64,000 nt of DNA from Desulfobacterales bacterium (lineage in GTDB: Bacteria; Desulfobacterota; Desulfobacteria; Desulfobacterales; JAHEIW01): assembly GCA_030066985.1 (NCBI GenBank), contig JASJAN010000002.1, positions 217,495-281,494 of the forward strand, given 5' to 3'. Under the pieces are notes generated by a model that saw nothing but the letters and a program-made list of their open reading frames with translations, was not told where the DNA came from and ran no database searches. The number at the start of each line of letters is the position of its first letter. The stretch's first letter is position 1. The position numbers and the translations under genes are program-made. This document shows, piece by piece, positions 18,295 to 31,165 of the stretch.

Positions 18295-18765
18295 ATGCCG
18301 CTAAAATATATGGGCCTGATGGTTCTGCTGTGTTTGTGTGCTGTATCCTGTGTCACCGATTCCGGACCGCGCTTCAATAGCCTGCGGGCCACAGAGCAAC
18401 AGCAGATCCAGCAGCAGTTGGTGGACAACTGGTCCCAGTACACCATATATTACATCCCGGAACATGCCGTTTTATTTGACCCCAAGGACGACAATAACAC
18501 GCTTAAAGTCAGCGGAAGGTGGTACCGGGTGGGTGATGGTGAAGAAAAAAGATGGATAGACATCTTGCGAAAAAACACCCAGGAAAAGGATGATTTTTTC
18601 AGTGTCTGGCTGGGTTCAAGATCGGGTTTTCTCGAAGTTATCGGACCCGATGAACAGCTTTTCGGCTATCTGATCCATGATAAAAATGACCTGGTCGCCT
18701 TAAGAATCCTCGACCCCAGTACGATGCGTATTTATTACTCGCCGCAGAGAAGTGAAGGACCTTAA
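18295..18765 (+). CDS. Hypothetical lipoprotein
   Basis: 156 residues from ATG 18295 (AAAGGAGTCG ribosome site). Signal peptide MGLMVLLCLCAVSC with lipobox AVSC. After a Gln-rich linker (ATEQQQIQQQL) comes a compact domain with WSQYTIYYIPEHAVLFDP, a GRWYRVGDG turn and a final strand MRIYYSP. The WY-rich beta pattern suggests a small sandwich fold in the outer membrane inner leaflet or periplasm. No family recognised. Confidence 0.75.
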   Translation: MPLKYMGLMVLLCLCAVSCVTDSGPRFNSLRATEQQQIQQQLVDNWSQYTIYYIPEHAVLFDPKDDNNTLKVSGRWYRVGDGEEKRWIDILRKNTQEKDDFFSVWLGSRSGFLEVIGPDEQLFGYLIHDKNDLVALRILDPSTMRIYYSPQRSEGP

Positions 18766-18977
18766 TAGAAGCCATCTCAAAAACGCCTTTTGGCTCAATA
18801 TCTTTCTTAGTGCCTAATTTTAAATCCTCGATCCGCCTCATTCGGACCTCCGGTTTAAAATTAGACCCCGACACGCGTGTCCCGGCGAAGCCTTTGGGCG
18901 AAGACGGAATCTTGAACAATAATCCTTTTTTTGAAATGACTTCTAATAACTTAGTATATTGTGTATCGGATATGCTC

Positions 18978-20192
18978 CTATTTTAGCTGCTTTTTGATCA
19001 AGCGCCCCAATTCGGCCACTGCCGCGGCAATCACCATTTCACTGGATTGAGAATATGAGAGCCGAAACGTATGAGCGCCACTGCCGTCGATGAAAAACGG
19101 CTCCCCGGCCACAAAGGCCACGTTGTGTTCAATTGCTTCGGTCAGAAGTGTGGAAGCATCGAGGCTTTGGGGCAATTGAACAAATATAAAAAAGCCGCCA
19201 TCCGGCCGATTCCAATTAACTTCTTCGGGGAAATGGGCCGCCAGCTGTTCGAGCATAAAATCCCGTTTGCGTTTATAGTACTGGTTGTTAAGCTGAACGC
19301 GTTTTTCCCACAACCCGCCTCGAATAAATTCCAGCAATATATACTGCGCCAGGCTGTTGGTGGCCACATCGACAAACTGTTTGGCAACCACCATTTTACG
19401 AATCATTTCCGGCGCACCAATAGTCCAAGCCACCCGTAGCCCCGGGGCAAACGTCTTGGACATTGAGCGCATGTGCACGACGCGACCGTGGGTATCCAGA
19501 GATATAATCGGCGGCAGATGTTGGCCTTCAAATTGCAAATCACCATAGGGGTCATCTTCAAAAATGACCAGATCATAGCGCTTAGCCAGCTCCACAAGGT
19601 GTCGGCGGCGTTCGAGGGATAGGGTGGTTCCGGTGGGGTTCTGAAAATTGGGTATGACATAAACACCTTTGGCGCGCTGACCCTTTTTCTTTAATTGTTT
19701 CAGTTGCGTTTCCAGTTGCTGGGTATTCATCCCCTCTTCATCGACTGCCACGCCCAACAATTCGCCGCAAGCAGCCATTATTGCACCAGTTCCACCAAAA
19801 TAGGTCGGCAAGCCAACGGCAACAACGTCATCGGGATTGATGATCACCCGGCAGGCCAGATCCATTCCCTGGGCTGAACCGGCCGTAATGACAATGTGAT
19901 CCAGGCTGCAGTCAATACCGTAGCGGTCAGTGGCCAGACTGGCCAGTTCCTGTCGCAGCTCAGTCACCCCCTCGGTGGTACCATATTGCAAAACCTTACC
20001 CGCCTTATTTTTGAGCAGCTCGTTGGTAATACCAACAATCTCTTCTCCCGGAAAAACAGCCGGATCCGGCCAACCACCAGCCAAGGATTTCATTCCGGGT
20101 GAATCAACCAGTTTATTAATTTCGCGGATGGCAGACGGTACAGCACAACAAGCGCTTTTAGAATATAGATGGGCCAGGTTTGATGGTGACAT
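18978..20192 (-). CDS. PLP-dependent aminotransferase, class I/II (2-aminoadipate aminotransferase-like)
   Basis: 404 residues from ATG 20192 (TTGAGGTTCATC upstream; a TTG 12 bases earlier is in frame). Fold type I aminotransferase: PLP-Lys in SMSKTFAPGLRVAW, phosphate-binding YGTTEG region, IPNFQNPTG and EDDPYGDLQFEG. The closest groups are LysN/ARO8-like and the aminotransferase halves of MocR regulators; there is no N-terminal HTH. Likely substrates are aromatic, branched-chain or 2-aminoadipate amino donors with 2-oxoglutarate. It is the last gene of a minus-strand run beginning at dnaN, but 201 bases separate it from its upstream neighbour, so probably independently expressed. Confidence 0.88.
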   Translation of the reverse strand: MSPSNLAHLYSKSACCAVPSAIREINKLVDSPGMKSLAGGWPDPAVFPGEEIVGITNELLKNKAGKVLQYGTTEGVTELRQELASLATDRYGIDCSLDHIVITAGSAQGMDLACRVIINPDDVVAVGLPTYFGGTGAIMAACGELLGVAVDEEGMNTQQLETQLKQLKKKGQRAKGVYVIPNFQNPTGTTLSLERRRHLVELAKRYDLVIFEDDPYGDLQFEGQHLPPIISLDTHGRVVHMRSMSKTFAPGLRVAWTIGAPEMIRKMVVAKQFVDVATNSLAQYILLEFIRGGLWEKRVQLNNQYYKRKRDFMLEQLAAHFPEEVNWNRPDGGFFIFVQLPQSLDASTLLTEAIEHNVAFVAGEPFFIDGSGAHTFRLSYSQSSEMVIAAAVAELGRLIKKQLK

Positions 20193-20393
20193 GATGAACC
20201 TCAATGTTGATGGTTAACATGTTTGGGTGAGTGGGAAGGCGTGCAACTGCCAGCACCACATACTCAAATAATATCGAAATAACCTTATATTAATCAAATA
20301 TTATTTGATATTCAGATCAATTGAACATCAACAATACAGGCGGATGCTGGTGTATCTTGGGGGGATCAATGGTGTTGCGATAATGCGGGCGAA

Positions 20394-21185
20394 TTAGGTT
20401 CTTAAACAGCGCAAGTTCGCCAGATCTTCCGCATAGCCGTAAAGGTGTAATCCTTTGCTTTCGACAACCATCTGACCATCTTCAACGCCAATTTCAGCAG
20501 CCATGTACTCTTTGAGGTTTTGAATGGCGGCAAGATTGGCCGGAAAACCATTCCATAAGTCCCAGGAGCGAAAATAAACAAAGAAATTTAGGCTGTCATT
20601 TTGAACACGGGTATCAATTGACCGCAGGCAGGGCGGATCTATTAGGGTCAGATCCGAAGGATGAGCGATTTGAAGGACCAGTTGATTATTGCGCTCGCCA
20701 AACTTTCGATAAGTATCGATGACCCACTCGATTTGGTTTAAATACAGTTGTCCGTCTTCCTCAAATACAATTTTTCCGTCAACATCGCGTTTGTCAATGA
20801 TCTCTTTATTGGATTCTTGCCACCAGCTCAGTTTGTCACCGGACAATGGAACCCGCGTCAAGCGCTCTCCATAGGTATAGGACTCACCGGGTTCCTTGCG
20901 TGCTGACATTAAATACTCGATATAGGCCCGGTCATAACCGGGACCGCCGTAAATGTAATCGTGCTCCACTGGATTGGGTATACCGCATGTCGGCGGAATA
21001 TCCGGAATCAACGGTTGGGTACCGGGATGTTTTACATGACCCATGAAATAATCATACTCCAGCCGGGTTTGGCCTTCATATGATCCACGATCGATAACAA
21101 AACGTTTGCCTTGATCCAGAATATCATGCACCGCTTGAAACCACAGATCCGGCAAGTCCCTGGCATAAATGTTGTGGATGTCCAT
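20394..21185 (-). CDS. Thymidylate synthase-like protein, archaeal/methanogen type
   Basis: 263 residues. The catalytic cysteine is in IDPPCLRSIDTRV and the folate/nucleotide pocket in SWDLWNGFPANLAAIQNLKEY, ending VVESKGLHLYGYAED; these correspond to PPC, D-N in LPFN and HIY of ThyA. The long N-terminal part (EYDYFMGHVKHPG, IYGGPGYDRAYIEYLM) is like the short archaeal ThyA form or dCMP/dUMP hydroxymethylases. Probable role: dTMP synthesis from dUMP with methylene-tetrahydrofolate. The ribosome site is weak. It lies beside gyrB and dnaN, consistent with a DNA precursor role. No dihydrofolate reductase gene is adjacent. Confidence 0.78.
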   Translation of the reverse strand: MDIHNIYARDLPDLWFQAVHDILDQGKRFVIDRGSYEGQTRLEYDYFMGHVKHPGTQPLIPDIPPTCGIPNPVEHDYIYGGPGYDRAYIEYLMSARKEPGESYTYGERLTRVPLSGDKLSWWQESNKEIIDKRDVDGKIVFEEDGQLYLNQIEWVIDTYRKFGERNNQLVLQIAHPSDLTLIDPPCLRSIDTRVQNDSLNFFVYFRSWDLWNGFPANLAAIQNLKEYMAAEIGVEDGQMVVESKGLHLYGYAEDLANLRCLRT

Positions 21186-21204
21186 CTTTTTTCTCTTAAC
21201 TTAA

Positions 21205-21340
21205 TTAGGTGTCGGGTGTCAGTGAAATTCAGATGTCAAAGATTAGTCGTTTTGAATGTCAAATAGTGGTGTTTGTTTTTCGACTTACCTAATTATCAAG
21301 TCTTTCAATCCTGACACCTGAACACTGACACCCAATGACT
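21205..21340. repeat. Intergenic inverted repeat, GGTGTCAG type
   Basis: Arms at 21208-21222 and 21311-21333 carry two GGTGTC(A/G)G units each in opposite orientation. A second copy of the same family is at 62469-62559. It lies between gyrB and the thymidylate synthase-like gene. Confidence 0.65.
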
Positions 21341-21397
21341 TATATAAGGAGCCAAGTTTTTGGGGAGAACCGATTACGATTTTTTCAGTAATTAAGA

Positions 21398-24969
<3,572 letters not shown>

Positions 24970-25270
24970 AATCTATTCCTTAATTATATTTAATAAATAA
25001 AGATAATAATAAATAAGGGCTGTTGATAACATCAACAACTTTATAACCATTTTATTTTTATTAATAAAAAATAAAATTAGATGATCATAATGGATGTCTT
25101 TATAATTGAATAAAAGCCGCGATATGATCAGAAATAAGCTATTGTCGAAAACAGCACTTTTTTAAACAGTCTATGAACACACTATAATCGATATTTTGTT
25201 GAAAACCTAATAAAAGGAATTGTTTTATTAATAATATAAAATTCAAATATATAGAGATCCCTTTTACCAT
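24970..25270. other. AT-rich region upstream of dnaN, possible origin or promoter region
   Basis: About 300 bases, strongly AT-rich (runs such as TTAATAATATAAAATTC). It contains TGTTGATAA (25021-25029) and TGTTGAAAA (25197-25205), near-matches to the DnaA box complement TGTGGATAA, and a GTTGAT-AAC-ATCAAC hairpin (25022-25036). No exact DnaA box was found, so origin function is only a possibility. Confidence 0.35.
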
Positions 25271-25801
25271 TTAAGAGCCCGATTGGGACCACTTTTTAAT
25301 CAATATTAAGGAACCTTTTTGCCAGCGGGATGATACGCGCTCTTTGATAAAGTTTTTATATAATTTTTCTAAAAATTGCAAGATCTTATCATAAAGAAAG
25401 ATTTTTTCTAAAATAAAGCCTTCCATATCTTCGGGGCTGTCTGGGGCGGCTATTTTGGGTGTTTTCAAACTGCTTAAGTTAAGACTCTCGCCTTTCAATG
25501 TAAATTGCCATTTTAACTCGGCTGACCGGTACACCAGATTAAGTTCGGTTACCAGAGCCCCCTTCTGCAAGGCCAGCATGGCTTCTTCAAGACCCGCATT
25601 TTCCCCTTTAATGGTAATCTTTTCGACACTCTTTTTATGCCGTTTTTCAAGCACCATACGATTACCTATTTCCAATGAAGCAAATTCCGGATCGGCCTTT
25701 CTAAGGATAGCTGTGTCCTGATCGACGACAAACCACAACCAGGTTAGAAACTCTTCACCTAAAAATTTAAAACGGTTATAGGCTACGGCAATATCCAGCA
25801 T
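25271..25801 (-). CDS. Conserved-looking hypothetical protein, RdgC-operon partner
   Basis: 176 residues, starting 12 bases after the RdgC-like gene stop, so the two form an operon. No recognised family. The first part is a hydrophobic/aromatic helix (FLGEEFLTWLWFVVDQDTA); the middle is strand-rich (NLVYRSAELKWQFTLKGESL); the last 50 residues are a basic helical tail (LEKLYKNFIKERVSSRWQKG). Coupling to a DNA-binding recombination factor next to dnaN suggests a role in replication or recombination, but that is only from context. Confidence 0.72.
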   Translation of the reverse strand: MLDIAVAYNRFKFLGEEFLTWLWFVVDQDTAILRKADPEFASLEIGNRMVLEKRHKKSVEKITIKGENAGLEEAMLALQKGALVTELNLVYRSAELKWQFTLKGESLNLSSLKTPKIAAPDSPEDMEGFILEKIFLYDKILQFLEKLYKNFIKERVSSRWQKGSLILIKKWSQSGS

Positions 25802-25813
25802 TTTGTCGATTGA

Positions 25814-26428
25814 TTATCCTGTAAACGGGGTTTGCGTCAGTTCCAATAGTTGATCTTTTTGTGTATCGGTCAGATTGGAGGTATAGTAGGCTTCAGTGTA
25901 GGGAATCATCCGTATCAAAGTTAGATCAAAAGATCTCAAAAATAAGGTTTCCAATTCCTCGTTGGCCGCCTTGAGATTAGAAAAAAACCATAATCTGGCA
26001 TCTTCATAATTCCAGACAAGATCATAAATATGGGGTGTTGCTGGAACAGTTGCATGTAGACGATCTATTACCTGATCGCGGATACGCTCTTTTTCATTGC
26101 GAGACAAATAGGGTCGACCACTTTCAGCCAATCGCCTGTCTGATTCGATTACCACATGTTTTTTAAGTACCTTGGGCGGAACGGTTTTGCGATCAACTCG
26201 CAATGAGAATACCAGATAATTTCCATAAACAAATCCGGATCCGCCAAAATCAGGTTGATACGGTTTTTCAAAAGATGTCCAACCGACCGCCCTTTCCAAA
26301 GAGGCATCATCTATTTCGGAAATGGTATGTTTTTTTAATGCGGCTGCTACGGTTTCCAGAATGGGGGTTTTAAGTTGTCCCTCAACCTGGTAACGCGTTA
26401 TGGAAACCGAACTCGACAGCAAACTCAT
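25814..26428 (-). CDS. rdgC: RdgC-like recombination-associated protein
   Basis: 204 residues from ATG 26428 (MSLLSSSVSITRYQVEG). The frame is open 71 codons further up, but that part is unlike the family. It has the RdgC pattern: an N-terminal strand pair, GWTSFEKPYQPDF in place of GWVPP, VDRKTVPPKVLKKH (compare ILPSPVIKQ), LSRNEKERIRDQVIDRLHATVP (compare [21 protein letters not shown]), and VWNYEDARLWFFS followed by FDLTLIRMIP. RdgC forms a ring around duplex DNA and restrains RecA. This copy is shorter than the 303-residue E. coli protein. It heads a two-gene unit and is divergent from the endonuclease/helicase fusion. Confidence 0.72.
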   Translation of the reverse strand: MSLLSSSVSITRYQVEGQLKTPILETVAAALKKHTISEIDDASLERAVGWTSFEKPYQPDFGGSGFVYGNYLVFSLRVDRKTVPPKVLKKHVVIESDRRLAESGRPYLSRNEKERIRDQVIDRLHATVPATPHIYDLVWNYEDARLWFFSNLKAANEELETLFLRSFDLTLIRMIPYTEAYYTSNLTDTQKDQLLELTQTPFTG

Positions 26429-26699
26429 ATCAGCGCCAAAGATTCTTTTTGGTATAAACCGTTTAAATAAGGTAGAAGGTGAAAAAACACCATATATAGT
26501 ATATCGTCTATAACAATATAAATATATAGCGTGTTTGGTAGAAACGCACAAGCTTAATTTAGGGTTAAAAAATGAGTTTAAAAATGATATGAAGATGTGG
26601 TCTGAAGCTTTGCCCGTAAGCCAGTTGCACCTGTTTATCATTTGTCCGCCTTAGCACCCAAACTAGCATAAACAACACTTTTATAATGAAAAAAATTCC
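26429..26699. promoter_or_regulatory. Divergent intergenic region, rdgC-like / endonuclease-helicase
   Basis: 270 bases between two divergent starts, AT-rich around 26500-26560, where promoters for both genes must lie. I could not pick out clear -35/-10 pairs. Confidence 0.4.
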
Positions 26700-29600
26700 A
26701 TGAAATTTATTGCCGATTTACACGTTCATTCCAAATATTCAAGAGCTACGGCTAAAAACCTGGATCTGGAAAATCTTTATATTGCGGCTCAACTCAAAGG
26801 TGTCACGGTAGTGGGGACCGGCGATTTTACTTACCCGGCCTGGTATGAAGAAATTTCTGACAAATTAGTCGCCGCTGAACCTGGTCTGTATAAACTTAAA
26901 GATGACCTGGCACGACATTGCGACGTCGAGGTGCCGGATTCCTGTCGCGCACCGGTGCGCTTTATGCTGGTTACTGAAATCAGCAATATCTACAAAAAAA
27001 ATGGTAGAACCCGCAAAAATCATAATCTTGTATTTGCACCCGACGTTGATGTGGCCCGGCGATTCAGCAACCGGCTGGACAAAATCGGCAATATCCGATC
27101 AGATGGAAGACCTATTCTGGGGCTGGATGCCCACGACCTGCTTGAAATGCTGCTTGATACATCCGAAGAGGCGTTCTTAATCCCAGCTCACATCTGGACG
27201 CCCTGGTTTTCGGTATTGGGCTCAAAGTCTGGCTTTGATTCAATAGAAGAGTGCTTCGAAGATTTAACACCCCATATTTTTGCGGTTGAAACCGGGCTTT
27301 CTTCCGATCCGGCCATGAACTGGCGCGTGTCTTCACTGGATGGGTTTACACTGGTGTCCAACTCAGATGCGCATTCACCACTCAATTTAGGACGCGAAGC
27401 CAACGTATTCAACACGGCACTTGCCTATGCAGAGATAAAATCGGCATTAAAAACCGCTGATCCTGAAAAATTCTTGGGAACCCTGGAGTTTTATCCTGAA
27501 GAGGGCAAATACCATATCGATGGTCACCGCGCCTGTAATATTTCCTTATGGCCGGCCACAACTCTTAAACATGACGGTCTGTGCCCGGTCTGCAACAAAC
27601 CTCTGACGCTTGGGGTTTTGCATCGAGTCGAAGAATTGGCTGACCACAAAGAAGGCCGCAAACCTGCCCGGCATTCTCCCTACCGCAGCATCATTCAACT
27701 GGCGGATATCCTGTCCGATGTGATGCGGGTAGGACCCAAATCCAAAAAGGTCACCCGGGCCTATCAAACCATCTTGCAACAGCTGGGATCGGAATTCAAT
27801 ATTCTACAAAATATGGATTTCGAGGAAATCGAAAAGGCTGGCATCCCGTTGCTGGCAGAAGGCATCAGGCGCATGCGGCATCAGGAAATTACCGTCATTC
27901 CCGGATTTGACGGGCAATACGGCCGGGTTCGAATTTTTAAAGAACATGAGCGCGCATCTTTACTGGGCCAGCAATCGCTTTTTGCGGCCGGCGAGCCCCA
28001 GGAGCCCGCTTCCAAACCCGGCTTTACTGAACCCCCGCGCAGGATGCCGCATAAAAAGGATGGGGCTGCAAAAAACGATAAACCCAAAGACGTGTCACCG
28101 GCGCAATTTTTTAAGCAGCTAAATGAACAGCAGCGCCAGGCGGTGGAGCATCCCGAGGGCCCGCTACTGGTTGTGGCCGGGCCCGGCACCGGCAAAACCC
28201 GCACCATGACCGTTCGTATCGCCCATTTGATCAAACGCAAAGGGGTATCCCCCGACAATATTCTGGCATTGACATTTACCCGCAAAGCCGCGCGTGAAAT
28301 GCAGCAGCGCCTGCACACCATTCTAAACGACGATCATCATTTGCCGCTGACGGCTACGTTTCATTCTTTGTGCTATAAACTACTTAATGATCTTAAGCCG
28401 CAAGAAACGTTCGCCATTATTGATGACGACGATCGCAAAGAAATGATGCGTGAGGCCATCAAAACAGTAAAGCATCATAAAATTGAAGTTTTGCAAACTC
28501 CCAAACAACTCCTGACCCAAATCATTGCCGCTAAACAGCAGATTTTGGGACCGGACGAGATGACACCGTCGAATAAGGTTACTGCTGCTGGCCGCGCGCT
28601 GGCCGAGGTCTATCACAGTTATCAGACACTGCTATCCACCCAAGGGCTCTATGATTATGAAGATCTTATTTTTAACGTCGTTGAGCTGCTTGAGAATAAT
28701 TCCAACCTCCTTCAAAAATATCGCCGCCGCTTTCAGTACGTATTTGTCGACGAATATCAAGATTTAAACCATGGCCAATACCGCATCGTAAAAGCACTGG
28801 CGCCACCGGATGAGAACGGTCCCAATCTGTGTGTGATCGGCGACCCGGATCAGTCCATTTATGGATTCAGGGGGGCTGACGTCCATTATTTCAAACGCTT
28901 TAAAGACGACTACCCCGATACAACAGAGATTCACTTAACCCGGAATTATCGATCAACAGAAACCATACTGGATGCTTCCTTTTATGTGATCCGCGATCAT
29001 CGGCTCCATTCCAGCGACACCCGAACCTATTCCCAGATTGATGGCGTAAAGACCATCAGCATCCTTGAGGCTGCCAGCGGCAAAGCCGAAGCCCGCGCCA
29101 TTGCCAGTGTCATTGGCCAACTGGTGGGCGGTTCCGGTTTTCACTCTGTTGATACCGGTCAAGTTGCCGATGCCAACCTTGATGCAGCAAACAGTTATGC
29201 TGATTTTGCGGTGTTGGTTCGCACCCACTATCAGCTGAACATCATCGCCGATGTCTTTGATCAGAAAGGTGTGCCGTTTCAGATAGCCAGCCGCAAAACC
29301 AGCCTTAAGAGCTGGGGACTGGCAGAACTGATTTCGCTGTTAAGCGTCGTGGAGGGATTCGGCAGCGATTTGGATTTGAACGTCTGTCTATCTTTATTAA
29401 CAGGAGGTTTGAACAATAAAACAACCGAACAATTCAAATCCTGGTGCACCGCTAATAAATTCTCGCAACTAAACGGACTGGTTAATGCCAAACGATTTCC
29501 TGTCCCGGGTTTAAGCCGTGACCAACAGCAAAAGCTCATTGATTTTAGCGAAGCGCTAGGCGTGATTAAAAACGAAACGGCGGCGATGACCATTGCTAAA

Positions 29601-30116
29601 AAATTGCAGCATTTATCCCAAATTCGGCAGTTATCAACCCTGGTAAACACCGAACCCCAATCCCGCGAAGCGTTCAGCAACCTGTTAAACCTTTCAAATG
29701 ATTTTGATGATATGGCAGCCTTTTTGGCAGCCGCAGCGCTGCAAAGTGATACGGATGCCTATTCGTCCCGGGCCGAGAAGGTGGCGTTGATGACTCTGCA
29801 TGCTGCCAAGGGGCTCGAATTTCCGGTGGTGTTTATCGCCGGGTGTGAAGATGAACTGATTCCCCTTAACCACCAGGGCAATGGTCAAACCGATCTGGCT
29901 GAAGAACGTCGTTTGTTTTATGTGGCCATGACCCGCGCCATGCAGCGTTTATATCTGACCCGCGCTAAAAAACGCAGTGTTTATGGTAAGCTTTTGACCC
30001 GCCGACCGTCTCCTTTTCTGGCCGACATTGAAGACCATCTTAAAAAATATGAAACCCCGCAAAAAAAATCTCCAAAGAAGAAAGATAAGCAGCAGGAGCA
30101 GCTCAAACTCTTCTAA
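26700..30116 (+). CDS. Endonuclease Q-like PHP module fused to a UvrD/Rep-type DNA helicase
   Basis: 1138 residues, two enzymes in one chain. Residues about 1-420 are a PHP-domain nuclease of the EndoQ group: metal ligands DLHVHS (His 8 and 10), GTGDFTYPAW, NHNLVFAPD, PAHIWTPWFS, SNSDAHS, and a cysteine cluster (Cys near 278 and CPVC near 295-298) typical of EndoQ. EndoQ nicks DNA 5' of deaminated bases such as hypoxanthine and uracil. After a Pro/Lys-rich linker (about 425-465), residues 470-1115 are a superfamily 1A helicase: Q motif LNEQQRQAVEHP, Walker A GPGTGKT at 494, DEYQD, GDPDQSIYGFRGAD, RNYRS, TLHAAKGLEFPVVF and EERRLFYVAMTRA. The tail is Lys-rich. Inferred role: incise at damage, then unwind the nicked strand. 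Confidence 0.9.
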   Translation: MKFIADLHVHSKYSRATAKNLDLENLYIAAQLKGVTVVGTGDFTYPAWYEEISDKLVAAEPGLYKLKDDLARHCDVEVPDSCRAPVRFMLVTEISNIYKKNGRTRKNHNLVFAPDVDVARRFSNRLDKIGNIRSDGRPILGLDAHDLLEMLLDTSEEAFLIPAHIWTPWFSVLGSKSGFDSIEECFEDLTPHIFAVETGLSSDPAMNWRVSSLDGFTLVSNSDAHSPLNLGREANVFNTALAYAEIKSALKTADPEKFLGTLEFYPEEGKYHIDGHRACNISLWPATTLKHDGLCPVCNKPLTLGVLHRVEELADHKEGRKPARHSPYRSIIQLADILSDVMRVGPKSKKVTRAYQTILQQLGSEFNILQNMDFEEIEKAGIPLLAEGIRRMRHQEITVIPGFDGQYGRVRIFKEHERASLLGQQSLFAAGEPQEPASKPGFTEPPRRMPHKKDGAAKNDKPKDVSPAQFFKQLNEQQRQAVEHPEGPLLVVAGPGTGKTRTMTVRIAHLIKRKGVSPDNILALTFTRKAAREMQQRLHTILNDDHHLPLTATFHSLCYKLLNDLKPQETFAIIDDDDRKEMMREAIKTVKHHKIEVLQTPKQLLTQIIAAKQQILGPDEMTPSNKVTAAGRALAEVYHSYQTLLSTQGLYDYEDLIFNVVELLENNSNLLQKYRRRFQYVFVDEYQDLNHGQYRIVKALAPPDENGPNLCVIGDPDQSIYGFRGADVHYFKRFKDDYPDTTEIHLTRNYRSTETILDASFYVIRDHRLHSSDTRTYSQIDGVKTISILEAASGKAEARAIASVIGQLVGGSGFHSVDTGQVADANLDAANSYADFAVLVRTHYQLNIIADVFDQKGVPFQIASRKTSLKSWGLAELISLLSVVEGFGSDLDLNVCLSLLTGGLNNKTTEQFKSWCTANKFSQLNGLVNAKRFPVPGLSRDQQQKLIDFSEALGVIKNETAAMTIAKKLQHLSQIRQLSTLVNTEPQSREAFSNLLNLSNDFDDMAAFLAAAALQSDTDAYSSRAEKVALMTLHAAKGLEFPVVFIAGCEDELIPLNHQGNGQTDLAEERRLFYVAMTRAMQRLYLTRAKKRSVYGKLLTRRPSPFLADIEDHLKKYETPQKKSPKKKDKQQEQLKLF

Positions 30117-30533
30117 AAACGCTCTCAAACCCAACGGTTGGGCCCGTTACCCGCTTGTCCGCCTTTGGTGGATTGACCCGTTAACCGGTTGAACGTCATT
30201 TATTCCTATATAACCGGCGCAACCGGCTCAACGGGCTTAACCGGCAACCTGAAATAATAGAAAACCTTAAGTTTTCTATTATTTTAGTCGATATTTTAGT
30301 GGGGAAGCATGACCGGATGACCCATGCGGCATACGCCTTGGGTTAAGGTTTAGCAGCGCCTACAAGATATAGGGGTTTTGTTTCATAAGCACCTAAAATT
30401 ATTATATATTATTATTAATGACTTGAGTTTCGGGAAAAAGTATTGTAAAATTTAAGATACAGTCTCAACGAGCATATGAGCCCTTGCTTTTGGGGGAAAG
30501 CACTAAATGGGGTTAAATTGATTCTGAGGTACA
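30117..30533. repeat. Intergenic with CCCGTTAACCCG-type inverted repeat and a hairpin
   Basis: Between 30125 and 30245, units like ACCCGTTAACCGGTTGAACG face inverted units (CAACGGGCTTAACCGG). At 30253-30283 a perfect 13-base-pair AT-rich stem (AATAATAGAAAAC, loop CTTAA) can act as a terminator. The remaining bases upstream of the transglycosylase hold no gene. Confidence 0.65.
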
Positions 30534-31133
30534 ATGAGCGGACGAGGAAATACATTTCGACAAATTTTTGGTTTCGGTACTGCGCTGTTTTTACTTGTCT
30601 TTGGATCATCGGTGAATGCGGACATATTTCGCTATATCGATGAAAACGGGGTGATGCATTTCACCAACACCCCCACCTCCAATGTCCAGGAATACAAACT
30701 GTACATCAAAGAAAAAACCACCCTATCGCGGAATTTTTACGCCCCTGACAAGTATGATCGTTACATTTCGGATGCCTCCGCCCAAACCGGTGTCGATTCG
30801 CGCTTATTGAAAGCCATGATTAAAGCCGAATCGGATTTTAACCCGCGGGCCATTTCCAGAAAAGGCGCCATGGGTTTGATGCAGATCATGCCCGAGAATT
30901 TTAAAATGCTGGATTTGGAAAATCCCTTCGATCCCTGGCAAAACATCAGGGCCGGTGCACGCTATTTTCAACAGCTCTACGAGCGCTTCAACGGCAAATT
31001 GGCGCTTTCTCTGGCCGCCTATAATGCCGGACCCACCGCTGTTGACCGCTATAAAACAATCCCGCCCTATAAAGAAACCGAAGAGTATGTTCGCCGGGTC
31101 CTGAGATACTATCGAACCTTTAAACAGCTATAA
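30534..31133 (+). CDS. Lytic transglycosylase (SLT domain) with N-terminal DUF4124
   Basis: 199 residues. Signal peptide (FGTALFLLVFGSSVNA), then a short DUF4124-like segment DIFRYIDENGVMHFTNTP, then an SLT catalytic domain (about 80-195) with catalytic Glu in KAESDFNPRAIS, GAMGLMQIMP, and AYNAGPTAVDRY. It cleaves peptidoglycan between MurNAc and GlcNAc in the periplasm. ATG 30534 follows CTGAGGTACA. Three genes follow closely in the same direction (HDOD, HPP). Confidence 0.92.
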   Translation: MSGRGNTFRQIFGFGTALFLLVFGSSVNADIFRYIDENGVMHFTNTPTSNVQEYKLYIKEKTTLSRNFYAPDKYDRYISDASAQTGVDSRLLKAMIKAESDFNPRAISRKGAMGLMQIMPENFKMLDLENPFDPWQNIRAGARYFQQLYERFNGKLALSLAAYNAGPTAVDRYKTIPPYKETEEYVRRVLRYYRTFKQL

Positions 31134-31165
31134 ATTGACATTCCGATTCCTACCGACATTCAATC

